From Gallaecimonas kandeliae (GTDB lineage: Bacteria > Pseudomonadota > Gammaproteobacteria > Enterobacterales > Gallaecimonadaceae), in NCBI RefSeq assembly GCF_030450055.1, contig NZ_CP118480.1, positions 1,949,415 through 2,013,414 of the forward strand: a DNA stretch of 64,000 nucleotides. Reading direction: 5' to 3'. Under the pieces are notes generated by a model, which ran no database searches, was not told where the DNA came from, and worked only from the letters and a program-made list of their open reading frames with translations. Positions within the stretch are counted from its first letter, which is position 1. Every line of letters starts with the position of its first letter. Shown here one piece after another: positions 24,984 to 33,615 of this stretch. The position numbers and the translations under genes are program-made.

Positions 24984-25672
24984 ACCAGGCTGGCCACTTC
25001 TTCTGGGGTGAGGGGACGGTATTCGCCCTCGGCCAGATCCGGATCCAGCTCCAGGGCGCCTACGGCTTCGCGGTGCAGATCTACCACCTTGTTGTCCAGG
25101 GCGGCGAACATCCGCTTGACCTGGTGGTACTTGCCTTCGCTGATGGTCAGCAGCACCTCGGTATCGCTGATGCGCTCCAGCTGGGCCGGTTTGGTGAGGT
25201 GGCGTTCGCCGCGCAGCTGCACTCCTTCCAGGAAGCGGGCCTCGGCGTCGGCCACCAGGGGCTCGTCCAACCAAACCCGGTAACGTTTCTGGCACTGATG
25301 CTTGGGGCTGGTGACACGGTGGGACCACTGGCCGTCATCGGTCAGCAGCACCAGACCTGTGGTGTCGAGATCTAGGCGCCCCGCCATATGCAGGCCGAAG
25401 CGCTCCCTGTCGTCCAGCAGCAACAGTACCGAGGCGTGTTCGGGATCGTCGGTGGAGCAGACGTAGCCCTTGGGCTTGTGCAGCATCAGGTAGCGGCTGC
25501 CCAGGGAGCGCATGGGCTCGCCGTCCAGAAGTACCTGATCCTGCTCTGTCACCTTGAAGCCAGGATCCTTGACCACTTCCCCGTTCACCGACACCAGCTC
25601 CTTGTGCATCAGCCTTTTTACCTGGGCACGGGAGTAGTCTGAGTTGTCGGCGATAAACTTATCCAAACGCAT
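24980..25672 (-). CDS. rsuA: 16S rRNA pseudouridine(516) synthase
   Basis: A 230-residue enzyme with an N-terminal S4 RNA-binding domain (MRLDKFIADNSDYSRAQVKRL, VSVNGEVVKDPGFKV) and the RsuA catalytic domain with HMAGRLDLDTTGLVLLTDDG, whose Asp is the catalytic nucleophile, followed by HQCQKRYRVWLD. It isomerises U516 of 16S rRNA. Length and motifs match E. coli RsuA rather than the longer RluB or RluE forms. Confidence 0.94.
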   Translation of the reverse strand: MRLDKFIADNSDYSRAQVKRLMHKELVSVNGEVVKDPGFKVTEQDQVLLDGEPMRSLGSRYLMLHKPKGYVCSTDDPEHASVLLLLDDRERFGLHMAGRLDLDTTGLVLLTDDGQWSHRVTSPKHQCQKRYRVWLDEPLVADAEARFLEGVQLRGERHLTKPAQLERISDTEVLLTISEGKYHQVKRMFAALDNKVVDLHREAVGALELDPDLAEGEYRPLTPEEVASLV

Positions 25673-25804
25673 CTGTAACGAACCTTAAACGCTAGGGAGC
25701 GGCATTTTACCCTTAATTGCGCCCCTGACCCACTTAACCTTGCCCCCTATTTGCCTTAGGCTAAAGGGAAGTCCGAACCCACCCCCAATTTTGGAAATCC
25801 GAAC

Positions 25805-26989
25805 ATGTTCGAGAGCCTGCACGCCCTGCCCGCCGATCCCATCCTTGGCCTGTCCGTTGCCTACCAGAAAGACGGCAACCCCAACAAAGTGGATCTCGGT
25901 GTAGGTGTCTACAAGACCGAGACCGGTGAAACCCCGATCATGAAGGCGGTCGCCCTGGCCCAGCGCCAGCGCATCGACACCGAAACCACCAAGACCTATG
26001 TCAGCTCCGCAGGCGATGCCGGTTTCAACGACAAACTTGCCAAGCTGGTGTTCGGCGCAGAAAACCCGGTGCTGGCCCGCCAGTGCACCGTCACCACCCC
26101 GGGCGGCACAGGCGCCCTGCGCATGGCAGCCGAGCTCATCAAGCGCTGCCATCCTGGCGCCACCGTCTGGGTCACCAACCCCACCTGGGCCAACCATACC
26201 GCCCTGTTCCAAGATGCAGGCCTGGTGGTCAAGTCCTACCGCTACTTCGACAAGGACAATTCCTGTGTCGATTTCGCCGGCATGATGGAAGCACTCAAAG
26301 CCATACCCAAAGGGGATGTCGTACTGCTGCACGCCTGCTGCCACAACCCCTCTGGCGCCGATCTCAGCCAGGAGCAATGGAAGGCTTTTGCCGAGCTGGC
26401 CAAGGAAAAGGGCTTCACCCCACTGCTGGACATGGCCTATCAGGGCTTCGGTGTGGGCCTGGAAGAAGACGCCTTTGGCCCCCGCTACCTGGCCGAGACC
26501 CTGCCCGAGCTGCTGCTCACCACCTCCGGCTCCAAGAACTTCGGCATGTACCGTGAGCGCGTCGGCGCCCTGACCATGGTGGCGGAGAACGGCACCCGCG
26601 CCGAGATCCTCTCCAGCGTCATCCAGAACGTGGCCCGCTGCATCTACTCCATGCCCCCTGTCCACGGCGCCGCCATCATCGACATCATCCTCGGCTCCAA
26701 CGAGCTCAGCGCCCTGTGGCAGCAGGAACTGGCCGAGATGCGTGGCCGTATCCACGATCTGCGCGCCCTGCTGGTGGAAAAACTCCACGCCCGTCAGGAC
26801 CAGAAGGACTTCAGCTTCATCACCCGCCAGTACGGGATGTTCTCCTTCCTCGGCATCAGCCCCGAGCAGGTGCGCCGCCTCAAGGAAGAGTTCTCCGTCT
26901 ACATGGTGGACTCCAGCCGCATGAACCTGGCCGGTATCAACCACCAGAATGCCGATTACCTGGCCGACGCCATCGTCAAAGTGCTCTAA
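25805..26989 (+). CDS. aromatic amino acid / aspartate aminotransferase
   Basis: A 394-residue class I aminotransferase close to AspC/TyrB: VDLGVGVYKTETGETPIMKAV, TTPGGTGALRMAAELIK, CCHNPSGADLSQEQW, LDMAYQGFGVGLEEDA and the PLP-lysine segment TSGSKNFGMYRERVG near 238-252. It transfers amino groups between Phe/Tyr/Asp and 2-oxoglutarate. The choice between AspC and TyrB cannot be made securely. The 115 bases upstream hold no clear consensus promoter or TyrR box. Confidence 0.9.
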   Translation: MFESLHALPADPILGLSVAYQKDGNPNKVDLGVGVYKTETGETPIMKAVALAQRQRIDTETTKTYVSSAGDAGFNDKLAKLVFGAENPVLARQCTVTTPGGTGALRMAAELIKRCHPGATVWVTNPTWANHTALFQDAGLVVKSYRYFDKDNSCVDFAGMMEALKAIPKGDVVLLHACCHNPSGADLSQEQWKAFAELAKEKGFTPLLDMAYQGFGVGLEEDAFGPRYLAETLPELLLTTSGSKNFGMYRERVGALTMVAENGTRAEILSSVIQNVARCIYSMPPVHGAAIIDIILGSNELSALWQQELAEMRGRIHDLRALLVEKLHARQDQKDFSFITRQYGMFSFLGISPEQVRRLKEEFSVYMVDSSRMNLAGINHQNADYLADAIVKVL

Positions 26990-27001
26990 GGCCAAGCCAT
27001 G

Positions 27002-27036
27002 AAAAAAGCCGCTCAGTGAGCGGCTTTTTTGTTTTT
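27002..27036. terminator. bidirectional intrinsic terminator
   Basis: AAAAAAGCCGCTC-AGT-GAGCGGCTTTTTT between the convergent aminotransferase and gamma-glutamyltransferase genes, with T-runs in both directions. Confidence 0.92.
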
Positions 27037-27054
27037 GGCATGACGGCCAGTGGC

Positions 27055-28755
27055 TTACTGCGCCAGGACCTTACCTTCACGGCGGGGATCCGCCCCGCCC
27101 TGCCAGCGGCCATCCGGCAAGCGCCAGATCCCCTGCAGGCCGGAGTTCAGGTCGATAACCCGCACGTCATGGCCCCTGGCCTTGAGACCCTGGACCCAGT
27201 CTTCCGCCACAGTGCCCTTTTCCACGGCAGTGTAATCGTTGCGGTTGGTGACGTTGGGCAGGTCGATGGCAGCCTGGATGTCGAGGCCTCCGTCAATGAC
27301 GCCCACCAAGGTCTTGGTGACGTAGTTGATGATCCTTGAACCGCCGGGAGAGCCCACCATGCCCTGCAGCTCACCCTTGTAGAGCACCATGGTCGGCGAC
27401 ATGGAGCTGCGGGGACGCTTGCCCCCTTGGACCCTGTTGGCCACCCAGCGGCCTTGAGCGTCCTTGTCACCGAAGTTGAAGTCGGTAAGCTCGTTGTTGA
27501 GCAGGAAGCCCCCCACCATCAGGGTGGAGCCGAAGCCCATCTCGATGCTGGCGGTCATGGACACGGCGTTGCCGTCCTTGTCGATGGCCACCAGGTGGCT
27601 GGTACAAGGCAGCTCCGGGCTCTTGGTATCGGCCCTGGGGCCAAAATCGCCTGGCAGGGCGAACTTGTCAGAATCCCCTACCAGGCCGGAACGGCGGGTC
27701 AGGTACTTGTCGTCCAGCATGGCCTTCATGGGTACCGGGACAAAGGCCGGGTCACCTTCGTAGCGGTTACGGTCGGCAAAGGCCAGGCGGGAAGCCTGGG
27801 TAAAGCGGTGGACACCGGCCAGATCCCAGTTGCTGATGGGCGGCAGCTTGTTGAGTATCCCGAGCTGTTGAGTCACCACCAGGCCGCCAGCCGGGGGCGG
27901 CGCACCACACACCTGATATTGGCGGTAGGGGCCACAGACGACGCCGCGCCAAATGGGCCTGTAGTCACGCAGGTCGCCCAAGGCCATCTGCCCCGGGTTG
28001 CTGGCATGGCCTCGCACCGTAGCCACTATGGCCTTGGCCAGATCACCTTCGTAGAAGGCTTTGGGTCCGTCCTTGGCAATGGCTTTGAGGGTCTTGGCAA
28101 AGGCAGGGTTCTTCAGGCGCTGGCCGGCTTTCAGGGCCTGACCGCCGGGGAAGAAATAGTCCTTGGCTGTCGGCGAGGTGCGCAGGCCCGGGTTCATCTC
28201 GATGCGCAGCAGCTCGGCCAGGCGTGGGCTGACGATAAAGCCGTCTTCTGCCAGCTTGATGGCCGGTTGGAAAAGGCTGGCCCAGGGCAGCTTGCCGTAT
28301 TTCTGGTGCGCTTCCCAAAAGCCCTTGACGACCCCAGGCACCCCGACGGAGCGCCCTCCTACCAGGGCTTTGAAGAAGTCCATGGGCTTACCGTTCTCCA
28401 TGAACAGCTCGGGGGTGTCGGCCTTGGGCGCCATTTCCCTGGCATCCATTGTCTTGATGGTCTTGGCCTTCTCATCCCAGACCAGCATGAAGGCACCGCC
28501 ACCGACCCCGGACGACTGAGGCTCGACCAGGTTCAAGACCATTTCGGCGGCGATGATGGCATCCACGGCCGAGCCACCTTGCTTGAGAATGGCAAATCCC
28601 GCCTGCGAAGCCAGGGGATTGGCGGTAGCCATCATCAGCTTGTTGCCTACCACAGCCTGCTGTTGGTGGCGGCCCGTGGCCGCTTCCGGCTCGCGAATTT
28701 CCCCCTTGGCCAAGACCAGGGTCGGTATCAGGGCAAGCCAAAGCCAATGTCGCAC
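27055..28755 (-). CDS. ggt: gamma-glutamyltransferase
   Basis: A 566-residue precursor. Signal peptide RHWLWLALIPTLVLAKG follows a GTG start at 28755, chosen because AAGGAG lies seven bases upstream; an ATG further out has none. The protein is cleaved before the catalytic Thr in PCTSHLVAIDKDGNAVSMT, generating large and small subunits. Other marks: SSGVGGGAFMLVWD and SMSPTMVLYKGELQGMVGSPGGSRI. It acts in the periplasm on glutathione and other gamma-glutamyl compounds. Confidence 0.94.
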   Translation of the reverse strand: MRHWLWLALIPTLVLAKGEIREPEAATGRHQQQAVVGNKLMMATANPLASQAGFAILKQGGSAVDAIIAAEMVLNLVEPQSSGVGGGAFMLVWDEKAKTIKTMDAREMAPKADTPELFMENGKPMDFFKALVGGRSVGVPGVVKGFWEAHQKYGKLPWASLFQPAIKLAEDGFIVSPRLAELLRIEMNPGLRTSPTAKDYFFPGGQALKAGQRLKNPAFAKTLKAIAKDGPKAFYEGDLAKAIVATVRGHASNPGQMALGDLRDYRPIWRGVVCGPYRQYQVCGAPPPAGGLVVTQQLGILNKLPPISNWDLAGVHRFTQASRLAFADRNRYEGDPAFVPVPMKAMLDDKYLTRRSGLVGDSDKFALPGDFGPRADTKSPELPCTSHLVAIDKDGNAVSMTASIEMGFGSTLMVGGFLLNNELTDFNFGDKDAQGRWVANRVQGGKRPRSSMSPTMVLYKGELQGMVGSPGGSRIINYVTKTLVGVIDGGLDIQAAIDLPNVTNRNDYTAVEKGTVAEDWVQGLKARGHDVRVIDLNSGLQGIWRLPDGRWQGGADPRREGKVLAQ

Positions 28756-28811
28756 GGCAGCACTCCTTCGGTTCTTTACAATCAAAGGGATGCTGACAGG
28801 GGCCAATAAAA

Positions 28812-28833
28812 AAGGCAACCCGCGAGGGTTGCC
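28812..28833 (-). terminator. intrinsic terminator after the 32-residue ORF
   Basis: On the minus strand GGCAACCC-TCGC-GGGTTGCC followed by TTTTTTATT, lying between the small ORF at 28853-28951 and ggt. Its T-run orientation shows that a minus-strand transcript ends here. Confidence 0.8.
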
Positions 28834-28852
28834 TTTGTTTCACGTAATGCTT

Positions 28853-28951
28853 CTAGCAAAGATGAGCATCTTCCTCCAACTCCACGGGCAGTTCTCTGAC
28901 TACCTCATCCTGGAGCTGGTAATAAGGCTCATGGCTCTCATGGTATTCCAT
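28853..28951 (-). CDS. small acidic ORF, 32 residues
   Basis: MEYHESHEPYYQLQDEVVRE, then a Glu-rich end LPVELEEDAHLC. AGAGG lies ten bases before the ATG, TACAAT (a -10 candidate) lies further upstream, and an intrinsic terminator follows the stop. It could also be the last gene of the fadM transcript, 48 bases upstream. No family is recognised. The combination of start, stop and terminator makes a real small protein plausible. Confidence 0.5.
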   Translation of the reverse strand: MEYHESHEPYYQLQDEVVRELPVELEEDAHLC

Positions 28952-28999
28952 GGTTGCTTGGCCTCTCTTGTAGGGTCGGCGCGCATTGTAACGTTTTCG

Positions 29000-29407
29000 T
29001 CAGCCCTGCTCTAGGTGTTTTTGCAGGAATTCGGCAAGCTCCCCTGTCATGGGCAGCGCCTTGCCGGTCTTCTGGTCAAGGCAGACAAAGGTGATGGCGG
29101 CGTCGGCCACCAGGGTGTCGGTCCCTTCCAGGAACACCTGCTGGCTGACGACCCCGGAGCGTTCGGACAGTTTGCCCAGGCAAGTGTCGATGCGCAGTTG
29201 CTGCCCCAGGGTAGCGGCGGCGCGGTAGTTGATGTTGATGTTCACCACCACAAAGGCTATCTGGTGCTGCTGGAACCAGGCCATATCCCCTGAGTCTTCC
29301 AGCCAGCCCCAACGGGCTTCTTCGAGAAATTCCAGGTAACGGGCGTTGTTGACGTGTTGGTAGACGTCCAGGTGATAACCCCGAACCTTGATGTGGGTGT
29401 GATGCAT
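29000..29407 (-). CDS. fadM: long-chain acyl-CoA thioesterase
   Basis: A 135-residue hotdog-fold thioesterase nearly identical in its first 30 residues to E. coli FadM (IKVRGYHLDVYQHVNNARYL, then FLEEARWGWLED), with FVVVNININYRAAATLGQQL downstream. The Asp in YHLDVYQHVNN is the conserved catalytic residue. It hydrolyses long-chain acyl-CoA intermediates of beta-oxidation. It lies 15 bases after the DTW-domain gene, probably cotranscribed. Confidence 0.95.
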   Translation of the reverse strand: MHHTHIKVRGYHLDVYQHVNNARYLEFLEEARWGWLEDSGDMAWFQQHQIAFVVVNININYRAAATLGQQLRIDTCLGKLSERSGVVSQQVFLEGTDTLVADAAITFVCLDQKTGKALPMTGELAEFLQKHLEQG

Positions 29408-29422
29408 GTTGTTATCGGTCCT

Positions 29423-29992
29423 TCATTGATAATGGCGCTTGGCCTCGGCCGGCATACGGACCAGGGCTCTCTGGATAAGGTCGTCAAAGGCCTGCTCAAG
29501 GGGACTGAGATCGAGGCCTGGTTCCAACAGGGCCAGCGCCTGGCAGACAGCCTCGACGGTACTGAGGGCGCCGTCCTTGCGGCTCTTGCGCAGCAGGTAA
29601 CGGCTGCCCTCCCCCATCGGCAGGCTCACTTGGGGCAAAACCTTGAGGGCGGGGCTCTGCTCATAAAGGCGAAGTGCCTTGCGCCAGGTGCCATCCAACA
29701 CCACCAGTTGGCGAGGCGGCGCCGGTACTTGGCTGAGGCAGCTTGATTGAGGTCCAGGGAACAGCAGCGCGGCATCCCGCCATTCCAGAGGCAAGGCCTC
29801 TACGGCCTGGGTCCTCAGCAACTGGCTATGGGGCAAGGCCTTCTTCACCAAGGCGGCTGTTCCCAGGGGATGCCGCTCTTCCCCCGGGTACTGCACCAAC
29901 AGCACCCGCGTCTTCGCCGGCACAGGCCCAACCAGGGCGCAGATACAATGGATCCGCAGTCGTTCGCAGTCCGGACAGCTTGCTCGTCCCAT
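29423..29992 (-). CDS. DTW domain protein, tRNA-uridine aminocarboxypropyltransferase family
   Basis: A 189-residue protein with N-terminal Cys cluster CPDCERLRIHCIC, which may bind zinc, and the family signature LVVLDGTWRKALRLYEQSP containing D-G-T-W. SRYLLRKSRKDGALSTVEAV follows. E. coli TapT/TuaA-type DTW proteins attach the 3-amino-3-carboxypropyl group to a uridine of tRNA. It probably corresponds to tapT (yfiP). Confidence 0.88.
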   Translation of the reverse strand: MGRASCPDCERLRIHCICALVGPVPAKTRVLLVQYPGEERHPLGTAALVKKALPHSQLLRTQAVEALPLEWRDAALLFPGPQSSCLSQVPAPPRQLVVLDGTWRKALRLYEQSPALKVLPQVSLPMGEGSRYLLRKSRKDGALSTVEAVCQALALLEPGLDLSPLEQAFDDLIQRALVRMPAEAKRHYQ

Positions 29993-30039
29993 GACTCCCC
30001 CTTAGGATGGAGGCCCATTCTAAGAAGAGTTAACGTCGG

Positions 30040-30615
30040 ATGCCATATCTGGTCGGAGCTTTTAGTCTGATCCTGGTGGCGGGTCTCTTGGCCTTATTGC
30101 CCGCTTCCCTGCACCAATACCTGATCTATGACCGCCAGGCGATACTCGATGGCCAGCTATGGCGGGTACTGACAGGCCACCTGATGCACACCAATTTTTG
30201 GCACCTGGCCATGAACAGCGCCGGTACCCTGGTGATTGCTTGGCTGCATGGCCGCTACTACAGCTTCGCCGCCTGGTGGGGGCGCCTGGCTTATCTCGGC
30301 CTGATGACCAGCCTGGGCCTGTTGATCTTCTGCCCAGAGCTGCGCTGGTACGTCGGGCTTTCCGGGGTATTGCACGGCCTCATCCTGATGGGAGCCTATG
30401 AGGACATCAGGGTGGGTGAGAAGACAGGCTGGCTTATCCTACTGGGTGTCATCGCCAAGATCAGTTGGGAGCAGATCTTCGGGGCACCGGCCGAGACCGC
30501 CAGCCTCATCAACGCGCCCGTCGCTACCCAGGCCCACCTGTTTGGGGCCCTGTCCACCCTGCCTTGGCTGCTGGTGGCCTATGGTTTGAACAAAAAGAAA
30601 GCCGCTCAAAACTGA
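30040..30615 (+). CDS. rhombosortase, rhomboid-family intramembrane protease
   Basis: A 191-residue polytopic membrane protein of about six helices. The intramembrane catalytic Ser lies in WYVGLSGVLHGLIL and the His in TQAHLFGALS; HLMHTNFWHLAMNSAGTL is the rhomboid-family loop 1 region. Small rhomboids of this type (rrtA, rhombosortase) process proteins with a C-terminal GlyGly-CTERM sorting signal. No such substrate is encoded in this window. Confidence 0.88.
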   Translation: MPYLVGAFSLILVAGLLALLPASLHQYLIYDRQAILDGQLWRVLTGHLMHTNFWHLAMNSAGTLVIAWLHGRYYSFAAWWGRLAYLGLMTSLGLLIFCPELRWYVGLSGVLHGLILMGAYEDIRVGEKTGWLILLGVIAKISWEQIFGAPAETASLINAPVATQAHLFGALSTLPWLLVAYGLNKKKAAQN

Positions 30616-30630
30616 GCAGCAGCTAAAGAA

Positions 30631-30650
30631 AAGGGGCCTTTCGGCCCCTT
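30631..30650. terminator. intrinsic terminator between rhombosortase and ComEA-like genes
   Basis: AAGGGGCC-TTTC-GGCCCCTT followed by GTTATTT on the plus strand and preceded by AGAAA; it sits between convergent genes and could serve both. Confidence 0.75.
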
Positions 30651-30651
30651 G

Positions 30652-30966
30652 TTATTTGAAGCGAATTTTATCGGCATTCGCGCTGAGAAGCTTATCTCCA
30701 AGGCCTTTCACTGCCTTGAGCTCGTCAAGGGATTTGAAAGGGCCATGGGCCTCTCTGTATTCCACAATGAGCGCTGCCTTTTTCGCTCCGACGCCCTTGA
30801 GAATGTGGGCGATTTGCTCTGCCGAAGCAGAATTTACGTTTACCGTCTCGGCCACCGTTTGCGCCATGGCGGATTTGCCTGACTGGGTTTCGGCGCCAAT
30901 AGCCGGGACCATACTCAAGGCCAGGAGGCTGGCCACTAAAAACGCACTACGAAAGTTCCTTTTCAT
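30652..30966 (-). CDS. ComEA family helix-hairpin-helix DNA-binding protein
   Basis: A 104-residue exported protein. MKRNFRSAFLVASLLALSMVPAIGA is a signal peptide; the C-terminal 60 residues carry two helix-hairpin-helix motifs (VNVNSASAEQIAHILKGVGAKKA and FKSLDELKAVKGLGDKLL). In naturally competent bacteria ComEA binds incoming DNA in the periplasm. Start at 30966 behind AAGGA; the longer frame to 31005 lacks support. Confidence 0.9.
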   Translation of the reverse strand: MKRNFRSAFLVASLLALSMVPAIGAETQSGKSAMAQTVAETVNVNSASAEQIAHILKGVGAKKAALIVEYREAHGPFKSLDELKAVKGLGDKLLSANADKIRFK

Positions 30967-31027
30967 CGGTATGTCCTTCACCAAGGTTTGTCCCTGTGAG
31001 CACATCCCAAGCTCGCCTTAAGTATAG

Positions 31028-31729
31028 TCAGTTTTTCAGGCTGTCATTGATGGCGGCCAGGGCCGTCAGGGGCTCGGCGGCCTGGGTGATGGGACGTCCG
31101 ATCACCAGATAATCTGAACCGGCGGCAATGGCCTCGGCGGGTGTCAGGATCCGCTGCTGGTCGCCTGCGTCGCTGCCGGCCGGACGAATGCCGGGGGTCA
31201 CCAGCTTGAAATCCTGACCCAGCTCGGTCTTGAGCAGGCTAGCTTCGCGGGCAGAACACACGACTCCGTCCATACCGGCTTCCCTGGCCAGGCGAGCCAG
31301 GCGCAGCACCTGTTGCTGTGCCGTTTCAGCCTCCACCCCCAGTTCGGCCAGCTCCTCGTCCTGCATGGACGTCAGCACTGTCACGGCGATCAGCAGCGGG
31401 GCCTTGTCACCATAGGGAGCCAAGGCCGCCCTGGCGGCACTCATCATACGGCTGCCACCGCTGGCATGGACATTGACCATCCAGACGCCAAGCTCGGCGG
31501 CGGCGGCCACGGCCTTGGCGACGGTGTTGGGAATGTCGTGGAATTTTAGATCCAGGAAGACATCGAAGCCCTTGGCCACCAGCTCGCGGACAAAGTCAGG
31601 ACCGAAGAGGGTAAACATCTCCTTGCCCACCTTGAGGCGGCATTGGGCCGGGTCCAGCCTGTCAACCAGGGCCAGGGCCTTGTTCTTGTCATCGAAATCC
31701 AGGGCCACTACTACGGGCTTGCTCGTCAT
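31028..31729 (-). CDS. pyrF: orotidine 5'-phosphate decarboxylase
   Basis: A 233-residue TIM-barrel enzyme of pyrimidine synthesis, converting OMP to UMP. The catalytic [11 protein letters not shown] segment near 60-70, the N-terminal [13 protein letters not shown] and the phosphate-binding [20 protein letters not shown] and [11 protein letters not shown] loops are all present. It follows lapB by nine bases, the order lapA-lapB-pyrF seen in enterobacteria. Confidence 0.97.
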   Translation of the reverse strand: MTSKPVVVALDFDDKNKALALVDRLDPAQCRLKVGKEMFTLFGPDFVRELVAKGFDVFLDLKFHDIPNTVAKAVAAAAELGVWMVNVHASGGSRMMSAARAALAPYGDKAPLLIAVTVLTSMQDEELAELGVEAETAQQQVLRLARLAREAGMDGVVCSAREASLLKTELGQDFKLVTPGIRPAGSDAGDQQRILTPAEAIAAGSDYLVIGRPITQAAEPLTALAAINDSLKN

Positions 31730-31738
31730 AAAGGTTCC

Positions 31739-32908
31739 TCAGTCTCCATCCAAACCGCGGATGGGTTTGATCTGCCCCCACTGCTGGCAGGACGGGCATA
31801 GCCAATAGCGCTTGTTGGCGCTAAAGCCGCAGTGGCGACAACGGTAAGTGGGGCGGATGCGGATCTGCTGTTCCACCAGCTCCGCCAACAAATTCAGGCT
31901 GGCCTTGGCAGAAGGTTCGGCCACCTTCTCCCTCTGGTATTGGATCAGGCGGCGAAAGCCCTTGAGGGTGGGATGGCGCTTGAGTTCATCCAGTAACAGG
32001 TCTTCGGCGTTGTCACGCCCCGCCTCTGACTGGATAAGGTCGGCCAGGGCCAGCACCACAGAGACGCCGCTGTCTCGGACCACGGCCCTGGCCAGGAACT
32101 GGTGGTAGCCTTCGCTGTCGCCAAGGCGGCTGAAGAGATCGGCGATAAAAGGCAGCAGCTCAGAGGTATTGTCGGGATCCGTGTCCACCACAGGGATCAG
32201 TGCCGCCAGGGCCTCCTCGGTGCGGCCGGACTGGCGATGACACTGGGCCAGGCCTTCGCGGGCCCTGGTGCAGGCACTGTCCACTTCCAAGGCTTTCTTG
32301 AACTCCTTGATGGCCTCGCCCGCCTTGCCCTTGTCCAGCGCCAGCTCGGCCAGTTGGCAGTGGAAGTGGGCCAGGGCACGGGTAATGGCCGGAGGCCTAT
32401 CCTTGCCCATGGCCTTGGCCACCTTGATGGCGTTGTACCAGTCCTTGGTGTGCTGATAGATGGCCAGCAGTTGCTCCTGGGCTTGCTGCTGGTGGTCAGG
32501 ATCGTCCTTGAGCTCGGTGAAGATGTTTTCGGCCCTGTCGTAGAGGCCGGACACCATGAAATCCAGGCCCAGTTCGAACATGGCCAGGCGCCGGTCTTCT
32601 TCACTGATGGAAGGCCTGGCTACCAGGTTCTGGTGGATACGGATGGCTCTGTCCACCTCGCCGCGACGGCGAAAGAGGTTGCCCAGTGCCATATGGGTTT
32701 CCAAGGTCTCGGCATCTACCGCCAGCATGTCGATAAAAAGGTCGACGGCCTTGTCTGGCTGGTCTGACAGCAGGAAATTCAGGCCTTTGAAATAGCGTCT
32801 GGACAGGCGATTGCGCTGAACCTCCCGTTCCTGGCGTACGCTACGCCGCCCCATGTACCAACCGTAACCGGCTGCGATGGGCAGGAGCAGGAACAGGAGT
32901 TCAACCAT
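31739..32908 (-). CDS. lapB: lipopolysaccharide assembly protein LapB
   Basis: A 389-residue membrane-anchored protein. One N-terminal helix (VELLFLLLPIAAGYGWYMG) is followed by cytoplasmic tetratricopeptide repeats and a C-terminal rubredoxin-like zinc finger, YRCRHCGFSANKRYWLCPSC. In E. coli LapB (YciM) adapts FtsH to degrade LpxC, setting LPS synthesis. It lies three bases after lapA. Confidence 0.96.
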   Translation of the reverse strand: MVELLFLLLPIAAGYGWYMGRRSVRQEREVQRNRLSRRYFKGLNFLLSDQPDKAVDLFIDMLAVDAETLETHMALGNLFRRRGEVDRAIRIHQNLVARPSISEEDRRLAMFELGLDFMVSGLYDRAENIFTELKDDPDHQQQAQEQLLAIYQHTKDWYNAIKVAKAMGKDRPPAITRALAHFHCQLAELALDKGKAGEAIKEFKKALEVDSACTRAREGLAQCHRQSGRTEEALAALIPVVDTDPDNTSELLPFIADLFSRLGDSEGYHQFLARAVVRDSGVSVVLALADLIQSEAGRDNAEDLLLDELKRHPTLKGFRRLIQYQREKVAEPSAKASLNLLAELVEQQIRIRPTYRCRHCGFSANKRYWLCPSCQQWGQIKPIRGLDGD

Positions 32909-32911
32909 GGA

Positions 32912-33169
32912 TCAGGCGTCTTTGCTCATTGAGCGCAATTTTTTCTGCAGGGCCTTTATCTTGAGGCGCTGCAGCCAGCATTGGGTCCCCAATACCAGGA
33001 AAGCCAGCACGGCTCCCAGGGCAAAGGCGATACCCAGCCATTGGCCGACGGAGAACGTCTTCTGGGCAATGAGGTAATTGACGGCAACGGGTTGGGCGTT
33101 TTGGGCTCCCACGGCCAGTGCCAGGGCGAAAATGAGAATGGCTAGCAGCCATTTGATGAGGGTGAGCAC
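32912..33169 (-). CDS. lapA: lipopolysaccharide assembly protein LapA
   Basis: An 85-residue inner-membrane protein with two helices (LIKWLLAILIFALALAVGAQN and WLGIAFALGAVLAFLVLG) and a basic coiled-coil tail (LQRLKIKALQKKLRSM). Start GTG at 33169 chosen by AGGAGG four bases upstream and by family alignment; a longer frame to 33193 exists. Partner of LapB in LPS assembly. Confidence 0.93.
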   Translation of the reverse strand: MLTLIKWLLAILIFALALAVGAQNAQPVAVNYLIAQKTFSVGQWLGIAFALGAVLAFLVLGTQCWLQRLKIKALQKKLRSMSKDA

Positions 33170-33227
33170 CGCACCTCCTGTGGGCATGATCAAACGCCGG
33201 TATTATTGCCTGAAAAGGGCTTCAGAC

Positions 33228-33262
33228 ACAAAAACGGCATGCTCTCGCATGCCGTTTTTTTT
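33228..33262. terminator. intrinsic terminator after ihfB
   Basis: ACGGCATGC-GAGA-GCATGCCGT flanked by A/T runs; ends the rpsA-ihfB transcript on the minus strand before lapA. Confidence 0.88.
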
Positions 33263-33273
33263 GAGTTGACTGT

Positions 33274-33564
33274 TCAGGATTGGACGCTCAGGTTGACCCT
33301 TTCCCGCAATTCCTTACCCGGTTTGAAATGCGGCACCTGTTTGGCGGGCAATTCAACAGAGTCACCGGTCTTGGGGTTACGCCCAACACGCGGCGCCCGG
33401 TAATGCAGGGAGAAGCTGCCAAATCCCCGGATCTCGATGCGCTCACCTGCTTCCAGGGTATTGGCCATCTGTTCCAGAATTTCCTTGACCGCCATTTCCA
33501 GATCCCGCGCAGGCAGGTCAGGATATTTGGTCGTCAGGCTCTCAATGAGTTCTGATTTGGTCAT
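33274..33564 (-). CDS. ihfB: integration host factor subunit beta
   Basis: A 96-residue HU/IHF protein: [40 protein letters not shown] with the beta-arm Pro, [19 protein letters not shown]. Partner of IhfA. Position after rpsA is conserved. The start at 33564 matches the E. coli subunit; the longer frame adds eleven non-conserved residues. Confidence 0.97.
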   Translation of the reverse strand: MTKSELIESLTTKYPDLPARDLEMAVKEILEQMANTLEAGERIEIRGFGSFSLHYRAPRVGRNPKTGDSVELPAKQVPHFKPGKELRERVNLSVQS

Positions 33565-33615
33565 GGAATTGTCCTCTGCGCCAAAGAGACGGGGCACAAG
33601 GCCCCGTCCGCCTGA

